A DNA stretch of 64,000 nucleotides. It comes from Nostoc sp. S4. Lineage in GTDB: Bacteria > Cyanobacteriota > Cyanobacteriia > Cyanobacteriales > Nostocaceae. Of this stretch, positions 18,391 to 27,575 are shown piece by piece. Position numbers and translations under genes: made by a program. Location of the stretch: positions 1-64,000 of the forward strand of contig JAQYWR010000021.1 in NCBI GenBank assembly GCA_029379225.1, read 5' to 3'. The notes under the pieces are model-generated. The model had not been told where the DNA came from, did no database searches, and saw only the letters and a program-made list of their open reading frames with translations. Numbering within the stretch: position 1 is the first letter of the stretch; every line of letters starts with the position of its first letter.

Positions 18391-19164
18391 TTATGTTCGG
18401 CGGTTAACTAGGGTAGCACTAGCTTGATCCACAGGCATCACCACAACTTCATTAATATTGACATGGGGCGATCGCGTCACACAGAAAAATATCACATCAG
18501 CCACATCATCTGCTGTCAGGGGGGTAACTCCCTGGTAAACTTGATTGGCACGTTCAGTATTCCCGTGAAACCGTACTTGACTAAATTCCGTTTCTACCAT
18601 ACCAGGGTCAACGGAAGTTACGCGTACAGGAGTGCCCAGCAAATCTTGTTTTAAACCTTCAGAAATTGCTCTCACCGCAGCTTTTGTAGCACAGTAGACA
18701 TTACCACCGGGATAAGTTTGATGTCCGGCAATGGAACCCAGATTTACCACATGACCGCGACCGCGACTTACCATTCCGGGAACGACATAACGAGACAGAA
18801 AAAGTAAACCTTTAATGTTAGTATCAATCATTTCTTCCCAATCAGCAAAACTACCCTCATGCAATTTATCTAAACCGCGACTCAAACCAGCATTGTTAAT
18901 CAGAATGTCGATGTCAGACCAGGAGGGCGGTAGAGTAGAGATGGCAGATTCCACAGCAGAGCGATCGCACACATCTAGCTTTAACAGATAAACTTCAGTA
19001 TTAAAATCTTGACTAAGAGTATCTGCCAGTTGTTGCAAACGTTCTAAGCGCCGTGCCGCTAAGATCAATTTTGCACCCGCACCAGCAAAGATTCTGGCAC
19101 AAGCAGTACCAATACCACTGCTGGCACCAGTAATTAAAATGATTTGATTTTCTAGGGAAGTCAT
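18391..19164 (-). CDS. short-chain dehydrogenase/reductase, YdfG-like
   Basis: The 257-residue NADP(H)-dependent SDR has a complete set of motifs: cofactor loop TGASSGIG (~12-19), RR after beta-2 (AARRLERL) favouring NADP, NNAG (~90), the active site Ser-Tyr-Lys (GSIAGHQTYPGGNVYCATKAA, with Tyr and Lys in YCATK) and a PGMVETEF region. It resembles YdfG-type 3-hydroxy-acid or serine dehydrogenases. The real substrate is unknown. It stands alone on the minus strand between the HlyD and GH32 genes, starting at the ATG at 19164. Confidence 0.9.
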   Translation of the reverse strand: MTSLENQIILITGASSGIGTACARIFAGAGAKLILAARRLERLQQLADTLSQDFNTEVYLLKLDVCDRSAVESAISTLPPSWSDIDILINNAGLSRGLDKLHEGSFADWEEMIDTNIKGLLFLSRYVVPGMVSRGRGHVVNLGSIAGHQTYPGGNVYCATKAAVRAISEGLKQDLLGTPVRVTSVDPGMVETEFSQVRFHGNTERANQVYQGVTPLTADDVADVIFFCVTRSPHVNINEVVVMPVDQASATLVNRRT

Positions 19165-19538
19165 TGTTAGTTAAAAGTCAAGAATCCAGTGTCAATTGTC
19201 CAATAATTTGGAACTGACGCGAATTTTACTTGTATTATGTGCGAGGTCGTGCCAAGGAGAGTTGCCCAGTTGCAAAGCTAAATGTAAATGTCAGTCCTTG
19301 CTTTTACAACATAAAAAGCAGCTTTTAAAGTTTTTTGGTTCCGCTTTCTTAGGATTGAACTTTGAACAAAAAAGTCCAAATTATTAGGAGTTATTAATTT
19401 TTAAGGGAATAGAAGCTTTGTATGTTGCATTAAATTTTACCATGAAAATTTAATATTATATAGTGCATCCATTCACTTCCTGGCGTCAAGGTGGTGAAGT
19501 TTCAGCCGGAATTGTAGGTATATTCTTTGGAGAGAGCG
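19165..19538. other. leader region of the GH32 gene, no gene seen
   Basis: This 374-bp gap separates the divergent SDR and GH32 genes and must hold both promoters. The last 150 bp are AT-rich. I cannot assign specific elements. Confidence 0.4.
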
Positions 19539-21632
19539 ATGAAGGTGCGTACTGTTTCTATGCTTTATGCGACCGCGGCTTTGTTGATTTTTCCTGCTCC
19601 TGCTCGGTCTGCGATCGCAAAAGTTGTCGGCGGTGGTAGTGTTCATCAAGGTGAAACACGCCGTATTACTGTCATCGGAGATGGGATTGATTTTGCGACT
19701 TCGGTCGCTTCCTCAGATGCACGAATTGGTGTCAGGCTTCTTAGTAAGAAAGGACTTGCACAGGGTAGAGCCAAAGGGCAGGTTGTACTGGAAGTTGCTG
19801 TGCCTCTTGATGTCCCTAAAAATCAAGATTTTAACCTGACGCTTGAAATCGCTCCAAACCTTTATTACTCCAAAGGAGGTTCTGAAACAGTTCGACTGAA
19901 TGTGCAGGCATATCCCAACAGTTCGTGGAGACCTTTGTTTCATTTTGCCCCCTCATGGGGATGGATGAACGATCCCAACGGTCTTGTCTACGTCAACGGG
20001 ACATACCATCTCTATTATCAGGCAGTTCCATTCTCCCGGGATAATGGAGGTCAACTAAACTGGGGACATGCGGTTAGCACTGATTTGGTTCACTGGTCTG
20101 GGCGCAGAGACGCCATGTTTAATCCGCCGATGGATCTTCTTGGCAGTAGTGACGATCAAAATCAAGTCTGGTCTGCCTTTTCGGGGTCGGCAGTGGTCGT
20201 TAGTGGTGAGGCCGCAAAACAGCTACCCTGCGTCTGCTCAAGGCTTTGTGTTGCTTCCATATTCACGAAAAACACTCCGATTGTTAACCTCCAAGATCAG
20301 TGGCTTGCTGCTAGCTGCGATGGGGGGGAATCTTTTAAAGCACCGGAGAGTGTGTTGCCTAATTTATCATCTGCTAAACCAGATTTTCGAGATCCGAAGG
20401 TATTCCCTTATAAGGGGCGCTGGATTATGGTATTAGCTGTTGGCGACAAAATCGAGCTTTACGAGTCTGCAAATCTCAAACAGTGGAATTTTCTGTCCTC
20501 TGTTTCTCTCTACAGCAGCTTCACTACTTTAGGCCCTTTTGTCGAAACCCCAGATTTGATTGAGTTACCCGTTAGCAATTCCAAGACTAACGAAACCAAG
20601 TGGGTACTAACCTACAGCGAAGGATTCATTCCGCCTGTGGCCTGCGAGGGTTTTCGAGACAGTACCGGAATGCCGCTCACTGCCCCTGCTCCCAAAAAGG
20701 AATGTGAAAGGTCACGAAATTTTACGTCACGTAGTTTCTATATCATCGGCGAATTCGATGGTAAGCAGTTCAAGCAGGAGTCACAGCCTCGACTTTTAGA
20801 TTTTGGGTCAGATTTTTATGCACCTCAAACCTGGTCTAACACTCCAGGACGACGAATCATAGCGGCCTGGCAAGATAATTGGCATTACGCCCACCAAGTT
20901 CCAACAACGCCCTGGCGAGGACAGTTGAGCATTCCCCGAGACCTGGGGCTGATTAGAGATAATGGCACTTATTGGTTGACTCAAACTCCAGTTCCAGAAC
21001 TAGCGGTTCTAAGAAATTCTGTGGTTGGGCGTGTTACTCGGTTGCAGGATAAACCTCTGACCAACAGGACACCAGATGAGCTGAAGAATTTTCGTTCTAC
21101 GGCATTCGATGCTGACCTAGCAATTGATGTTGCGGGTTTGCCCAAAGTCAACTCCCAAATTAAGATTCAACTTCGAGCGGGTAATACAGCGCAAGGAATG
21201 GTGTTGAGATGGCGACGTACTAATGCCAACCAGGGAGAGTTATCACTAACGCGCTCTGCTTCTGAAGCGGGTGGAGCGACTTCAGAATTAACTCAACAAG
21301 AGTCTGGGTTTATCGGTCAATGGTTGTCTACCTCTGTTTTGCTTACAGCACCAATAAATCAGCAACTCGTGTCAAGTTCAAGGAATGCCCAACCCAATAC
21401 AAGATCGCAGATGGCTCAGGTGCCTGTTGTGGTATCTGGTACGAATAATAGTATCTTAAAACTTCGGATTCTCGTGGATCGAAGTTCGGTAGAAGTATTT
21501 GCGGGCGATGGACGAGTCGTGTTAAGCAGTTTATTCTTTCCTGATGCATCCAATAAAGAGTTCAGAATCTATGCAACAGGGGGAAATGCAAAGATAGTGA
21601 ACTTGGCTATGTACCCGTTGAGTAATGACTGA
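19539..21632 (+). CDS. secreted glycoside hydrolase family 32 (fructan/sucrose hydrolase)
   Basis: The protein is predicted to be exported and to cleave beta-fructosides such as levan, inulin or sucrose. The ATG at 19539, with GGAGAG just before it, gives 697 residues with signal peptide MKVRTVSMLYATAALLIFPA cleaved near ARSA. Residues ~30-130 form an extra beta-rich domain. The GH32 catalytic residues are visible: nucleophile Asp145 in WMNDPNG, Asp285 in FRDPK, and acid/base Glu336 in VETPDL, where most family members have ECP. The C-terminal sandwich contains VDRSSVEVFAGDGRVVLSS. Residues ~230-237 (PCVCSRLC) look like a local compensated frameshift. GH32 enzymes are patchy in cyanobacteria, so acquisition by transfer is plausible. 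Confidence 0.9.
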   Translation: MKVRTVSMLYATAALLIFPAPARSAIAKVVGGGSVHQGETRRITVIGDGIDFATSVASSDARIGVRLLSKKGLAQGRAKGQVVLEVAVPLDVPKNQDFNLTLEIAPNLYYSKGGSETVRLNVQAYPNSSWRPLFHFAPSWGWMNDPNGLVYVNGTYHLYYQAVPFSRDNGGQLNWGHAVSTDLVHWSGRRDAMFNPPMDLLGSSDDQNQVWSAFSGSAVVVSGEAAKQLPCVCSRLCVASIFTKNTPIVNLQDQWLAASCDGGESFKAPESVLPNLSSAKPDFRDPKVFPYKGRWIMVLAVGDKIELYESANLKQWNFLSSVSLYSSFTTLGPFVETPDLIELPVSNSKTNETKWVLTYSEGFIPPVACEGFRDSTGMPLTAPAPKKECERSRNFTSRSFYIIGEFDGKQFKQESQPRLLDFGSDFYAPQTWSNTPGRRIIAAWQDNWHYAHQVPTTPWRGQLSIPRDLGLIRDNGTYWLTQTPVPELAVLRNSVVGRVTRLQDKPLTNRTPDELKNFRSTAFDADLAIDVAGLPKVNSQIKIQLRAGNTAQGMVLRWRRTNANQGELSLTRSASEAGGATSELTQQESGFIGQWLSTSVLLTAPINQQLVSSSRNAQPNTRSQMAQVPVVVSGTNNSILKLRILVDRSSVEVFAGDGRVVLSSLFFPDASNKEFRIYATGGNAKIVNLAMYPLSND

Positions 21633-21885
21633 GGATTTTATATCAAGATTGCAAACTAATCAACTATCAATGCGATCATCTTTGTAGAGTCGCTTGATGC
21701 TAGAAAATCCAGCATTTTTACGTTTTGGACTTTGAACGAATGGCATTAAGATAACGGCAAACCCTTCGTCAAAGACTTTAATATAACTCAGCTTATCTCA
21801 CGTAAATACTATTGATTAAAGTAACGTGCCATCCAGATTTTTAGTACGCTAGCGGTAGCGTAGCGCACTAACTCCTAACTTGTAA

Positions 21886-22716
21886 CTACTTGTTCACCAC
21901 TTGCAAACGCTGAGTTACCATCGTCATTCCGTTACCCCGGAGGATAACAGCAGAAACCCATTGGCTACCAGGAATAGGTGGTGCTTGTCCTACTTTAAAC
22001 ACTCCACCAGATGTTAATAATTGCAAATCCACGGGTGTAGGGTTGAGATATTTATCTGCTCGGATGGGTTCCTCTAGCGCCGTTCCTAATAGAAAATCAT
22101 CACCCAGTGGTTCTTGAACGATCGCATCAAAATTATACTTCTGTCCGACTTTCACTTGCTGTGGTAATTTAACATCAATTTGGGGCGGGTTGCTGCCAGA
22201 GGTAAGTAGCGTGCGTTCTGACAAAATGTCTTGGCGGAGAATTTTTCCATCGACGATGCGCTGACGCGATTTAATCGTGGCATTCATACCCAAATTATTA
22301 CTTTTAGGCGAGGGTGAACCGATTATCTGGGTTTCTGTTTCGGCGATGATGGCGTTACCTTCAGCTTTTGCAGATAGCAGTTTGGTAGTATATTGCAATT
22401 TGGGGTATCTTTGCCAGAGTGAAACCAGCGACTTTTCCAGAGTTTGGCGGTTTAATCCATCGCCATGAGTGAAATTTGGACTGTAAAATTGTAACACGCC
22501 TTTGACATCGCCTTTGCTTGCAGCAGCATCAACTTGTGTTAACAGGTTATTCAATCCGGCTGGTGCATTTTGGGGTGTAGTGGCTTGGACTAATTGCTGT
22601 GGTGTACTGGCTTGAGTGGGTTGCCAAGCACTCGTCAAACCAAGCGTTAGCAGAAATGAAATCAGCCCGATGCTGGTTGATAATCTAAGTTGGCGTCTCA
22701 GTAAAATGTTAGTCAT
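21886..22716 (-). CDS. secreted NTF2-like protein, unknown function
   Basis: The ATG at 22716 gives 276 residues. An N-terminal hydrophobic segment (LSTSIGLISFLLTLGLTSAW) acts as a signal peptide or anchor. Residues ~50-150 (LLTQVDAAASKGDVKGVLQFY and following) have the look of an NTF2/SnoaL-like fold. The C-terminal ~110 residues (QVKVGQKYNFDAIVQEPLGDD) look beta-rich. A TTG start at 22755 would add 13 residues and is less likely. It diverges from murG with an 84-bp gap. No enzymatic motif is visible. Confidence 0.7.
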   Translation of the reverse strand: MTNILLRRQLRLSTSIGLISFLLTLGLTSAWQPTQASTPQQLVQATTPQNAPAGLNNLLTQVDAAASKGDVKGVLQFYSPNFTHGDGLNRQTLEKSLVSLWQRYPKLQYTTKLLSAKAEGNAIIAETETQIIGSPSPKSNNLGMNATIKSRQRIVDGKILRQDILSERTLLTSGSNPPQIDVKLPQQVKVGQKYNFDAIVQEPLGDDFLLGTALEEPIRADKYLNPTPVDLQLLTSGGVFKVGQAPPIPGSQWVSAVILRGNGMTMVTQRLQVVNK

Positions 22717-22800
22717 TGGTAAGAGTTGACTGATTTGATTAGAGAAAGTAAGCAAATTGTTTTATCTGAGTTAAGCTAGACGCTAAACGGTAGAGGTTTG

Positions 22801-23874
22801 ATGGCAAACGCACCAATCAAATTATTAATAGCTGCCAGTGGGACTGGTGGACATTTGTTTCCAGCGATCGCACTGGCCGAAAAACTGCCAGATTATCAAA
22901 TAGAATGGCTGGGAGTACCCAATCGCCTAGAAACTGAGCTTGTCCCTAAAGAGTATCCTTTGAATACTATTGCAGTTGAAGGTTTTCAGCAAGGGTTTGG
23001 TATTTCTTCAATTGGCATCTTAGCCAAACTCTTGGGTTCGATTTTGCAAGTCAGAGAAATTCTCAAACAGGGAGATTTTCAAGGAGTATTGACTACAGGC
23101 GGTTATATTGCTGGCCCTGCCGTTATTGCAGCGCGTTCCCTTGGTCTACCAGTGATTTTCCACGAATCTAATGCTTTGCCTGGTAAAGTTACTCGCTTTT
23201 TTGGCCCTTGGTGTAGTGTGGTAGCTTTGGGATTTGAAGTGGCTGCTAAGTATTTACCCAGAGCTAAGAATGTCTGCGTTGGCACTCCTGTAAGAGCGCA
23301 ATTTCTCGCTAGCGGAATGAACGCAGCGCTGGATTTAGCGATTCCTGATGGTGTTCCTTTGATTGTCGTCTTTGGTGGTAGTCAAGGTGCAGTTGCAATC
23401 AATCAGTTGGTGCGCGAAGCAGCAAATGCTTGGTTTGATGCTGGTGCTTATCTAGTACATTTAACTGGCGATCGCGATCCTCAAGCAGATACTCTCAAAC
23501 ATCCACAATACATCGCCTTACCTTTTTACAACAATATGGCAGCATTGTTGCAACGAGCAACATTAGCCATTAGTCGTTCTGGTGCGGGTAGCTTGACAGA
23601 ATTGGCAGTATGTGGGACGCCAGCGATTTTGATTCCCTATCCCTTTGCCGCAGAAGACCATCAATCCTACAATGCAGAAGTATTTAGTAAAGCTGGTGCC
23701 GCATTAACCCTCAAGCAATCACAGTTAACAGTACAACAATTGCAAAGTAATGTATTGAATTTGTTGCACTCACCCCAAGAGTTAGCCAAGATGGGGGAAA
23801 AAGCAAAGGCGATCGCAGTTCCTGATAGTGCCGAAAAGTTAGCACAGTTAGTACGTGAAGTGGTAGAAATTTAG
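22801..23874 (+). CDS. murG: MurG, lipid II synthase (GlcNAc transferase)
   Basis: MurG adds GlcNAc to lipid I to make lipid II on the inner face of the membrane. The 357-residue protein starts at the ATG at 22801 with AGAGG just upstream. The N-terminal nucleotide-fold motif AASGTGGHLFPA, the middle GGYIAGPAVIAARSLGLPVIFHESNALPG and the C-terminal UDP-binding GGSQGAVAIN, RSGAGSLTELAVCGTPAILIPYPFAAEDHQ are all present. The gene stands alone here rather than in a large mur/fts operon, as is normal for cyanobacteria. Confidence 0.96.
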   Translation: MANAPIKLLIAASGTGGHLFPAIALAEKLPDYQIEWLGVPNRLETELVPKEYPLNTIAVEGFQQGFGISSIGILAKLLGSILQVREILKQGDFQGVLTTGGYIAGPAVIAARSLGLPVIFHESNALPGKVTRFFGPWCSVVALGFEVAAKYLPRAKNVCVGTPVRAQFLASGMNAALDLAIPDGVPLIVVFGGSQGAVAINQLVREAANAWFDAGAYLVHLTGDRDPQADTLKHPQYIALPFYNNMAALLQRATLAISRSGAGSLTELAVCGTPAILIPYPFAAEDHQSYNAEVFSKAGAALTLKQSQLTVQQLQSNVLNLLHSPQELAKMGEKAKAIAVPDSAEKLAQLVREVVEI

Positions 23875-24038
23875 AAGATTCAAAATTCAATGTTGAAGAT
23901 AGTAGCAGAAAAACAGAATTTATTTTTTGGCTAATGAATATTTTATACCAATTTAAAAAATAATTGCGATAGATAAATTACTAAAAAGCTGATTTACTAA
24001 CTCTTGGATAATTCAAAATTTAAAATTCCAAACCCAAA

Positions 24039-25367
24039 ATGGTATTATTTAACCAAAAATTTAGGCTCGCACTAGGTTGTGCTGGTTTATTAGTTGTCAG
24101 TTTAGCCAGTAGCTATCTATACACTCAGCCAAAAACTAAACAGCCAACCCCACAAGAACAAGGCTTAACTCAACAAAAAAATTCTGCCTCACTTCAATCA
24201 TATATTTCTTTGACTTCAAATCAAACTGCTCATCCACTCATCCCTAGCTGGGAAAATTCATCTGTTGCCGAGCAAAAAATAGACAAGCAAAATGCTCACT
24301 CATCTCAACAAAATTTGTTAGCGGCATCTACATCCTATCCAGTTGTCGATGAATTCAAAAAATATAAATATAGTGTTAATGGTAGTCAGGTTTTTACTCC
24401 AGTAAAACTGCCAGCTAATAAAGTTAACTTCAATCAAACAGATTTATTAACTGTTCTTGTCAATACTAGAAAATATTTTCAAGACTACGCTTCACAAGAC
24501 CCCGATATTCTCCGAACAGGAGTGCTTGCTACTCAAGGAGTTACTGTAGAAGATGTCCTCAAAACTTTAGACTTCATGGTTAGTGTATTAAATGAGGATA
24601 TCACTAACCGCCGAACTACTCGGTTACAAGACCCTAAGTTTATCAATGCAAATTTTCGAGTTATTAAATGGACTGCCTACAACCCCAAAAACAAACAACA
24701 AAAACAATTAAGAATTACTAAATATGCTGTTTTTACTCACACTGGATCTCGCAAGAAAACCTCTACTTACAATACGGCAATTTATAGCCTAAAAGATAAC
24801 TCCAATACCGATAAATTTTATACTAAATATACAAAGCAGGATGTCTTATCTGGTATTTATGAACCAGGTGGTAGAGAATTTGGCAAAGTTCAAAGTCTTG
24901 CTTATCTAACTAGAACTGGCTTAGAAGAAGCCTTGATGCAGGGAACGATTTTGATTAATTTTACAAATGGTTATAAAGCATTTTTTAATGTAGATAGAAA
25001 TAATGGCATGTCTTATATTCGCGGATTAAAACCAACAGCACAAAAGCGTTATTGGTATTTTAGAGAAGTTGATGCCATTAAAGGCTATGGATACAAAATA
25101 AATGCAAAAATTTCTATCAAACCAGGAGTCACTTTTGCGGGAGATGTTCTGAATGTTGGTTTAGGCAAAGTAATTATTATTGAACAGACTAAAGGTAGTC
25201 GCAAACATCTACAAATGGGAGTTATAGCCGATACAGGCGGAGCATTTTTACCCAATCTTTATCAACTCGATTTTTTAGCAGGTATTTTTCAGAATCAAAA
25301 AGAATTTAGCCAGCATATCAGCCAATTACCTGATTATGCTACAGCATATTTTTTAGTTAAGAAGTAA
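24039..25367 (+). CDS. secreted protein, possible MltA/3D-like C-terminal domain
   Basis: The 442-residue protein has an N-terminal signal or anchor (LALGCAGLLVVSLASSYLY) and a Gln/Ser-rich linker to ~110. Its C-terminal third contains SYIRG, FREVDAIKGYGYKINAKIS, SIKPGVTFAGDVLNVGLGKVI and GVIADTGGAFLPNLYQLDFLAG. The order and ADTGGA motif recall the 3D/double-psi barrel domain of MltA-type lytic transglycosylases, where Asp residues in DTGGAI-like sequences act in peptidoglycan cleavage. This likeness is from pattern only, and the rest of the protein is unfamiliar. It follows murG by 164 bp on the same strand. If correct, it would be a periplasmic murein enzyme. Confidence 0.55.
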   Translation: MVLFNQKFRLALGCAGLLVVSLASSYLYTQPKTKQPTPQEQGLTQQKNSASLQSYISLTSNQTAHPLIPSWENSSVAEQKIDKQNAHSSQQNLLAASTSYPVVDEFKKYKYSVNGSQVFTPVKLPANKVNFNQTDLLTVLVNTRKYFQDYASQDPDILRTGVLATQGVTVEDVLKTLDFMVSVLNEDITNRRTTRLQDPKFINANFRVIKWTAYNPKNKQQKQLRITKYAVFTHTGSRKKTSTYNTAIYSLKDNSNTDKFYTKYTKQDVLSGIYEPGGREFGKVQSLAYLTRTGLEEALMQGTILINFTNGYKAFFNVDRNNGMSYIRGLKPTAQKRYWYFREVDAIKGYGYKINAKISIKPGVTFAGDVLNVGLGKVIIIEQTKGSRKHLQMGVIADTGGAFLPNLYQLDFLAGIFQNQKEFSQHISQLPDYATAYFLVKK

Positions 25368-25379
25368 CGTGAGAATTTT

Positions 25380-25402
25380 TTAAGTTTGGGTATCAAACTT
25401 AA
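25380..25402 (+). terminator. hairpin after the secreted MltA-like gene
   Basis: TTAAGTTTG (25380-25388), loop GGTAT and CAAACTTAA (25394-25402) form a perfect 9-bp stem 13 bp after the stop codon. The tract that follows is A/T-rich but not a clean U-run, so this is a probable rather than a certain terminator. Confidence 0.5.
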
Positions 25403-25455
25403 GAAATTTAAAAAGTCAAACTAGTCATTTCTATTGACTTTATAAGAATTCTTGT

Positions 25456-25512
25456 AGGAGAAAGTAAAAAATATCGGTGGTGGCTGTTGACTGTCAACTG
25501 TTAACAGTCAAC
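25456..25512 (+). repeat. 37-bp dispersed repeat (copy 2) plus hairpin
   Basis: 25456-25492 matches 12738-12774 with two mismatches. It runs into GTTGACTGT (25486-25494) and ACAGTCAAC (25504-25512), a 9-bp hairpin. No transposase is adjacent, so this could be the end or relic of a small mobile element. Confidence 0.7.
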
Positions 25513-25660
25513 GCTTCTTTAAATCTCTAATTTGTTTTTAATTTAAACTTGAAAACTTTTTTAGCCTATTCTCTAGCATTTGATGAGCGCTTAAGTAAGT
25601 CCCATTCCACCATACGTGTATTTCATGCAAGCAAATATCAGTCCCATATAAATCATACAG

Positions 25661-26863
25661 TTAATGCAAAAGTTCCCAATCTTGCAGCAAGGAAATAGCA
25701 TCTTTATAGAATGATAAATCCACTTGATTAACTTCTATTCCTTGTCCGATTCCTTCTAAAAGGGTGATTGTTAATTTTCCTCCTAAATGTTCGCGGAACT
25801 CGGTAAGACCCCTAAATATACAATCTGGATGGTCTGGGCGATCTAATTGCTCTGTAAGTGCTGGTACATACAAAGTAAAGCCTAATTTCTTAAGTGTGCT
25901 TAGAACCCTTTGCCACTCTGATTGTAAAAGTTGCCCTATTAAATATGAATAAGTTGTGTCTAAAGCAATACCGATCGCCACAGCTTCCCCATGACGTAAA
26001 CTATAATTTGTTAAATGTTCCAGCTTATGAGCAGCCCAATGTCCAAAATCTAAAGGACGCGATGAACCCATTTCAAAAGGATCGCCACCACCAGCAATAT
26101 GCTCTAAGTGCAACTGGGAGCAGCGATAGATCAGCTTCTCCATAATCTCCATATCTCGATTAGCTAATCTATCGGCATAAGTTGTAATAAAATTGAAGAA
26201 ATCCGCATCCTTAATCAGCGCCACTTTTACGGCTTCTGCAATTCCCGATCGCCAATCGCGATCGTCAAGGCTGGTAATAAAATCAAAGTCATTCAATACA
26301 GCATAAGGTGGCATGAATGTACCAAGAAAATTTTTCTTGCCAAAGGCATTAATTCCATTTTTCACCCCGACACCAGAATCATTTTGTCCTAGTACTGTCG
26401 TCGGTACCCGTAGCAGCCGAATTCCTCGATGAGCTGTTGCTGCTGCGTATCCTACCATATCCAGCACGGCTCCACCTCCGATTGCTAATACGTAGGAGTG
26501 ACGACACAATCCAACTGCATCAATTACCTGATGAATTTGCTCTATGAATTTAGAATCGTTCTTGACTGCTTCTCCACCCGGAACTATCATCGGTTCACCA
26601 CTCAAGGTGAATACATCTGCATAACGCTGTGCGTAAACTGATAATTTTTTTAGCAACCCATTTTGATAATTTAAAACTCCTCCATCTACCACTACTAACA
26701 CTTGTTTTGGAGTTGTCTCACCATTTACAGCAATCACTTGTGCTAGTAAAGGATTATCTAACTCAAACAAACCTCTAGTAAAACAAACATCATACTTGAA
26801 GGTTACTTGAACACATTGATTAATGGGTTGCAGATTGACAGCAGTCTTTTGTTTGATAGCCAT
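25661..26863 (-). CDS. eboD: 3-dehydroquinate synthase-like sugar-phosphate cyclase, EboD-type
   Basis: The 400-residue NAD- and metal-dependent cyclase of the AroB superfamily shows IGGGAVLDMVGYAAATAHRG, VPTTVLGQNDSGVGVKNGIN, GIAEAVKVALIKD and the metal-ligand segments RPLDFGHWAAHKLE and RHGEAVAIGI. The last two correspond to the conserved His residues of AroB. The GGGDPFEMGSSRPLDFGHW region and the long N-terminus differ from housekeeping AroB. The divergent eboABCEF genes next door make EboD the best name. The product of EboD is not established to my knowledge. The gene starts at the ATG at 26863. Confidence 0.82.
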   Translation of the reverse strand: MAIKQKTAVNLQPINQCVQVTFKYDVCFTRGLFELDNPLLAQVIAVNGETTPKQVLVVVDGGVLNYQNGLLKKLSVYAQRYADVFTLSGEPMIVPGGEAVKNDSKFIEQIHQVIDAVGLCRHSYVLAIGGGAVLDMVGYAAATAHRGIRLLRVPTTVLGQNDSGVGVKNGINAFGKKNFLGTFMPPYAVLNDFDFITSLDDRDWRSGIAEAVKVALIKDADFFNFITTYADRLANRDMEIMEKLIYRCSQLHLEHIAGGGDPFEMGSSRPLDFGHWAAHKLEHLTNYSLRHGEAVAIGIALDTTYSYLIGQLLQSEWQRVLSTLKKLGFTLYVPALTEQLDRPDHPDCIFRGLTEFREHLGGKLTITLLEGIGQGIEVNQVDLSFYKDAISLLQDWELLH

Positions 26864-27575
26864 ATTTAATGTGATTAATTTTTAACTAATTGTATATAAA
26901 TGTGCTACTTCAATTAAGATTAGCAGGAAGTTCAACAAAATAATTTTTACACTTTTGCATTCAAAAAATTTACTAAAAATTAAAGTTAATAAATTAGCCT
27001 CTATAGTCTCTTTTTTGAAAGCTCATACAATAAAATTTTTGCTTGACAGCTTTCAAAGCTAACATCAAACAGGTTTCCTGATTTATGTATACATTAGACT
27101 TATTGTAAAAGTCCCCTAACACCCCACCCCTAGCTTCTAAAAGTAGGCTCTTTGGTTTTTTTTGATTTATGCAAAAAGTCTATTATTTAATCGCAATCTC
27201 AGTGGCTCTGCCATAAAAAAGCAGTATAAACATCAATGATTGCTTTACACTGCCCTCATCCATTGTTGTAACGAGTCTAAAGTAACATTTCTTGCAAATT
27301 TATTCATGCCTAGACATTATATCTAACTTTGGTAGTGCAGATAGTGATTACATAAAATTCTAATTTTTTTAAGTAACCTTACTTGCAATTTTATCACCCC
27401 AAAATCATATCTTTATAGTATCTTATTTATAGAGAGTATATTTTTATAGATTCAATGAAGTTATTAGCTAAGTAATATACTATAGGTACTGATTAAATAA
27501 CAAAGTATCAAAATTAATGCTAAATATTATACATAGTTGTTACAAAAAAGTTGGGCAACTTCTCCTGAATTTATC
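26864..27575. other. long AT-rich divergent leader between eboD and eboA
   Basis: This 712-bp gap has no gene. It should hold promoters for both eboD and eboABCEF. GCAGTATAAA (near 27220) and TTTACACTGC (near 27244) form a 10-bp inverted repeat with one mismatch. A C-rich patch (near 27115-27130) stands out from the surrounding AT-rich DNA. A regulatory role is inferred. Confidence 0.45.

Noticed and set aside
20068..20436. Open frame of 122 codons overlapping the GH32 gene
   Set aside because: Shadow frame; only a short part near 20226-20250 looks family-like, which is explained by a local frameshift rather than a second gene.
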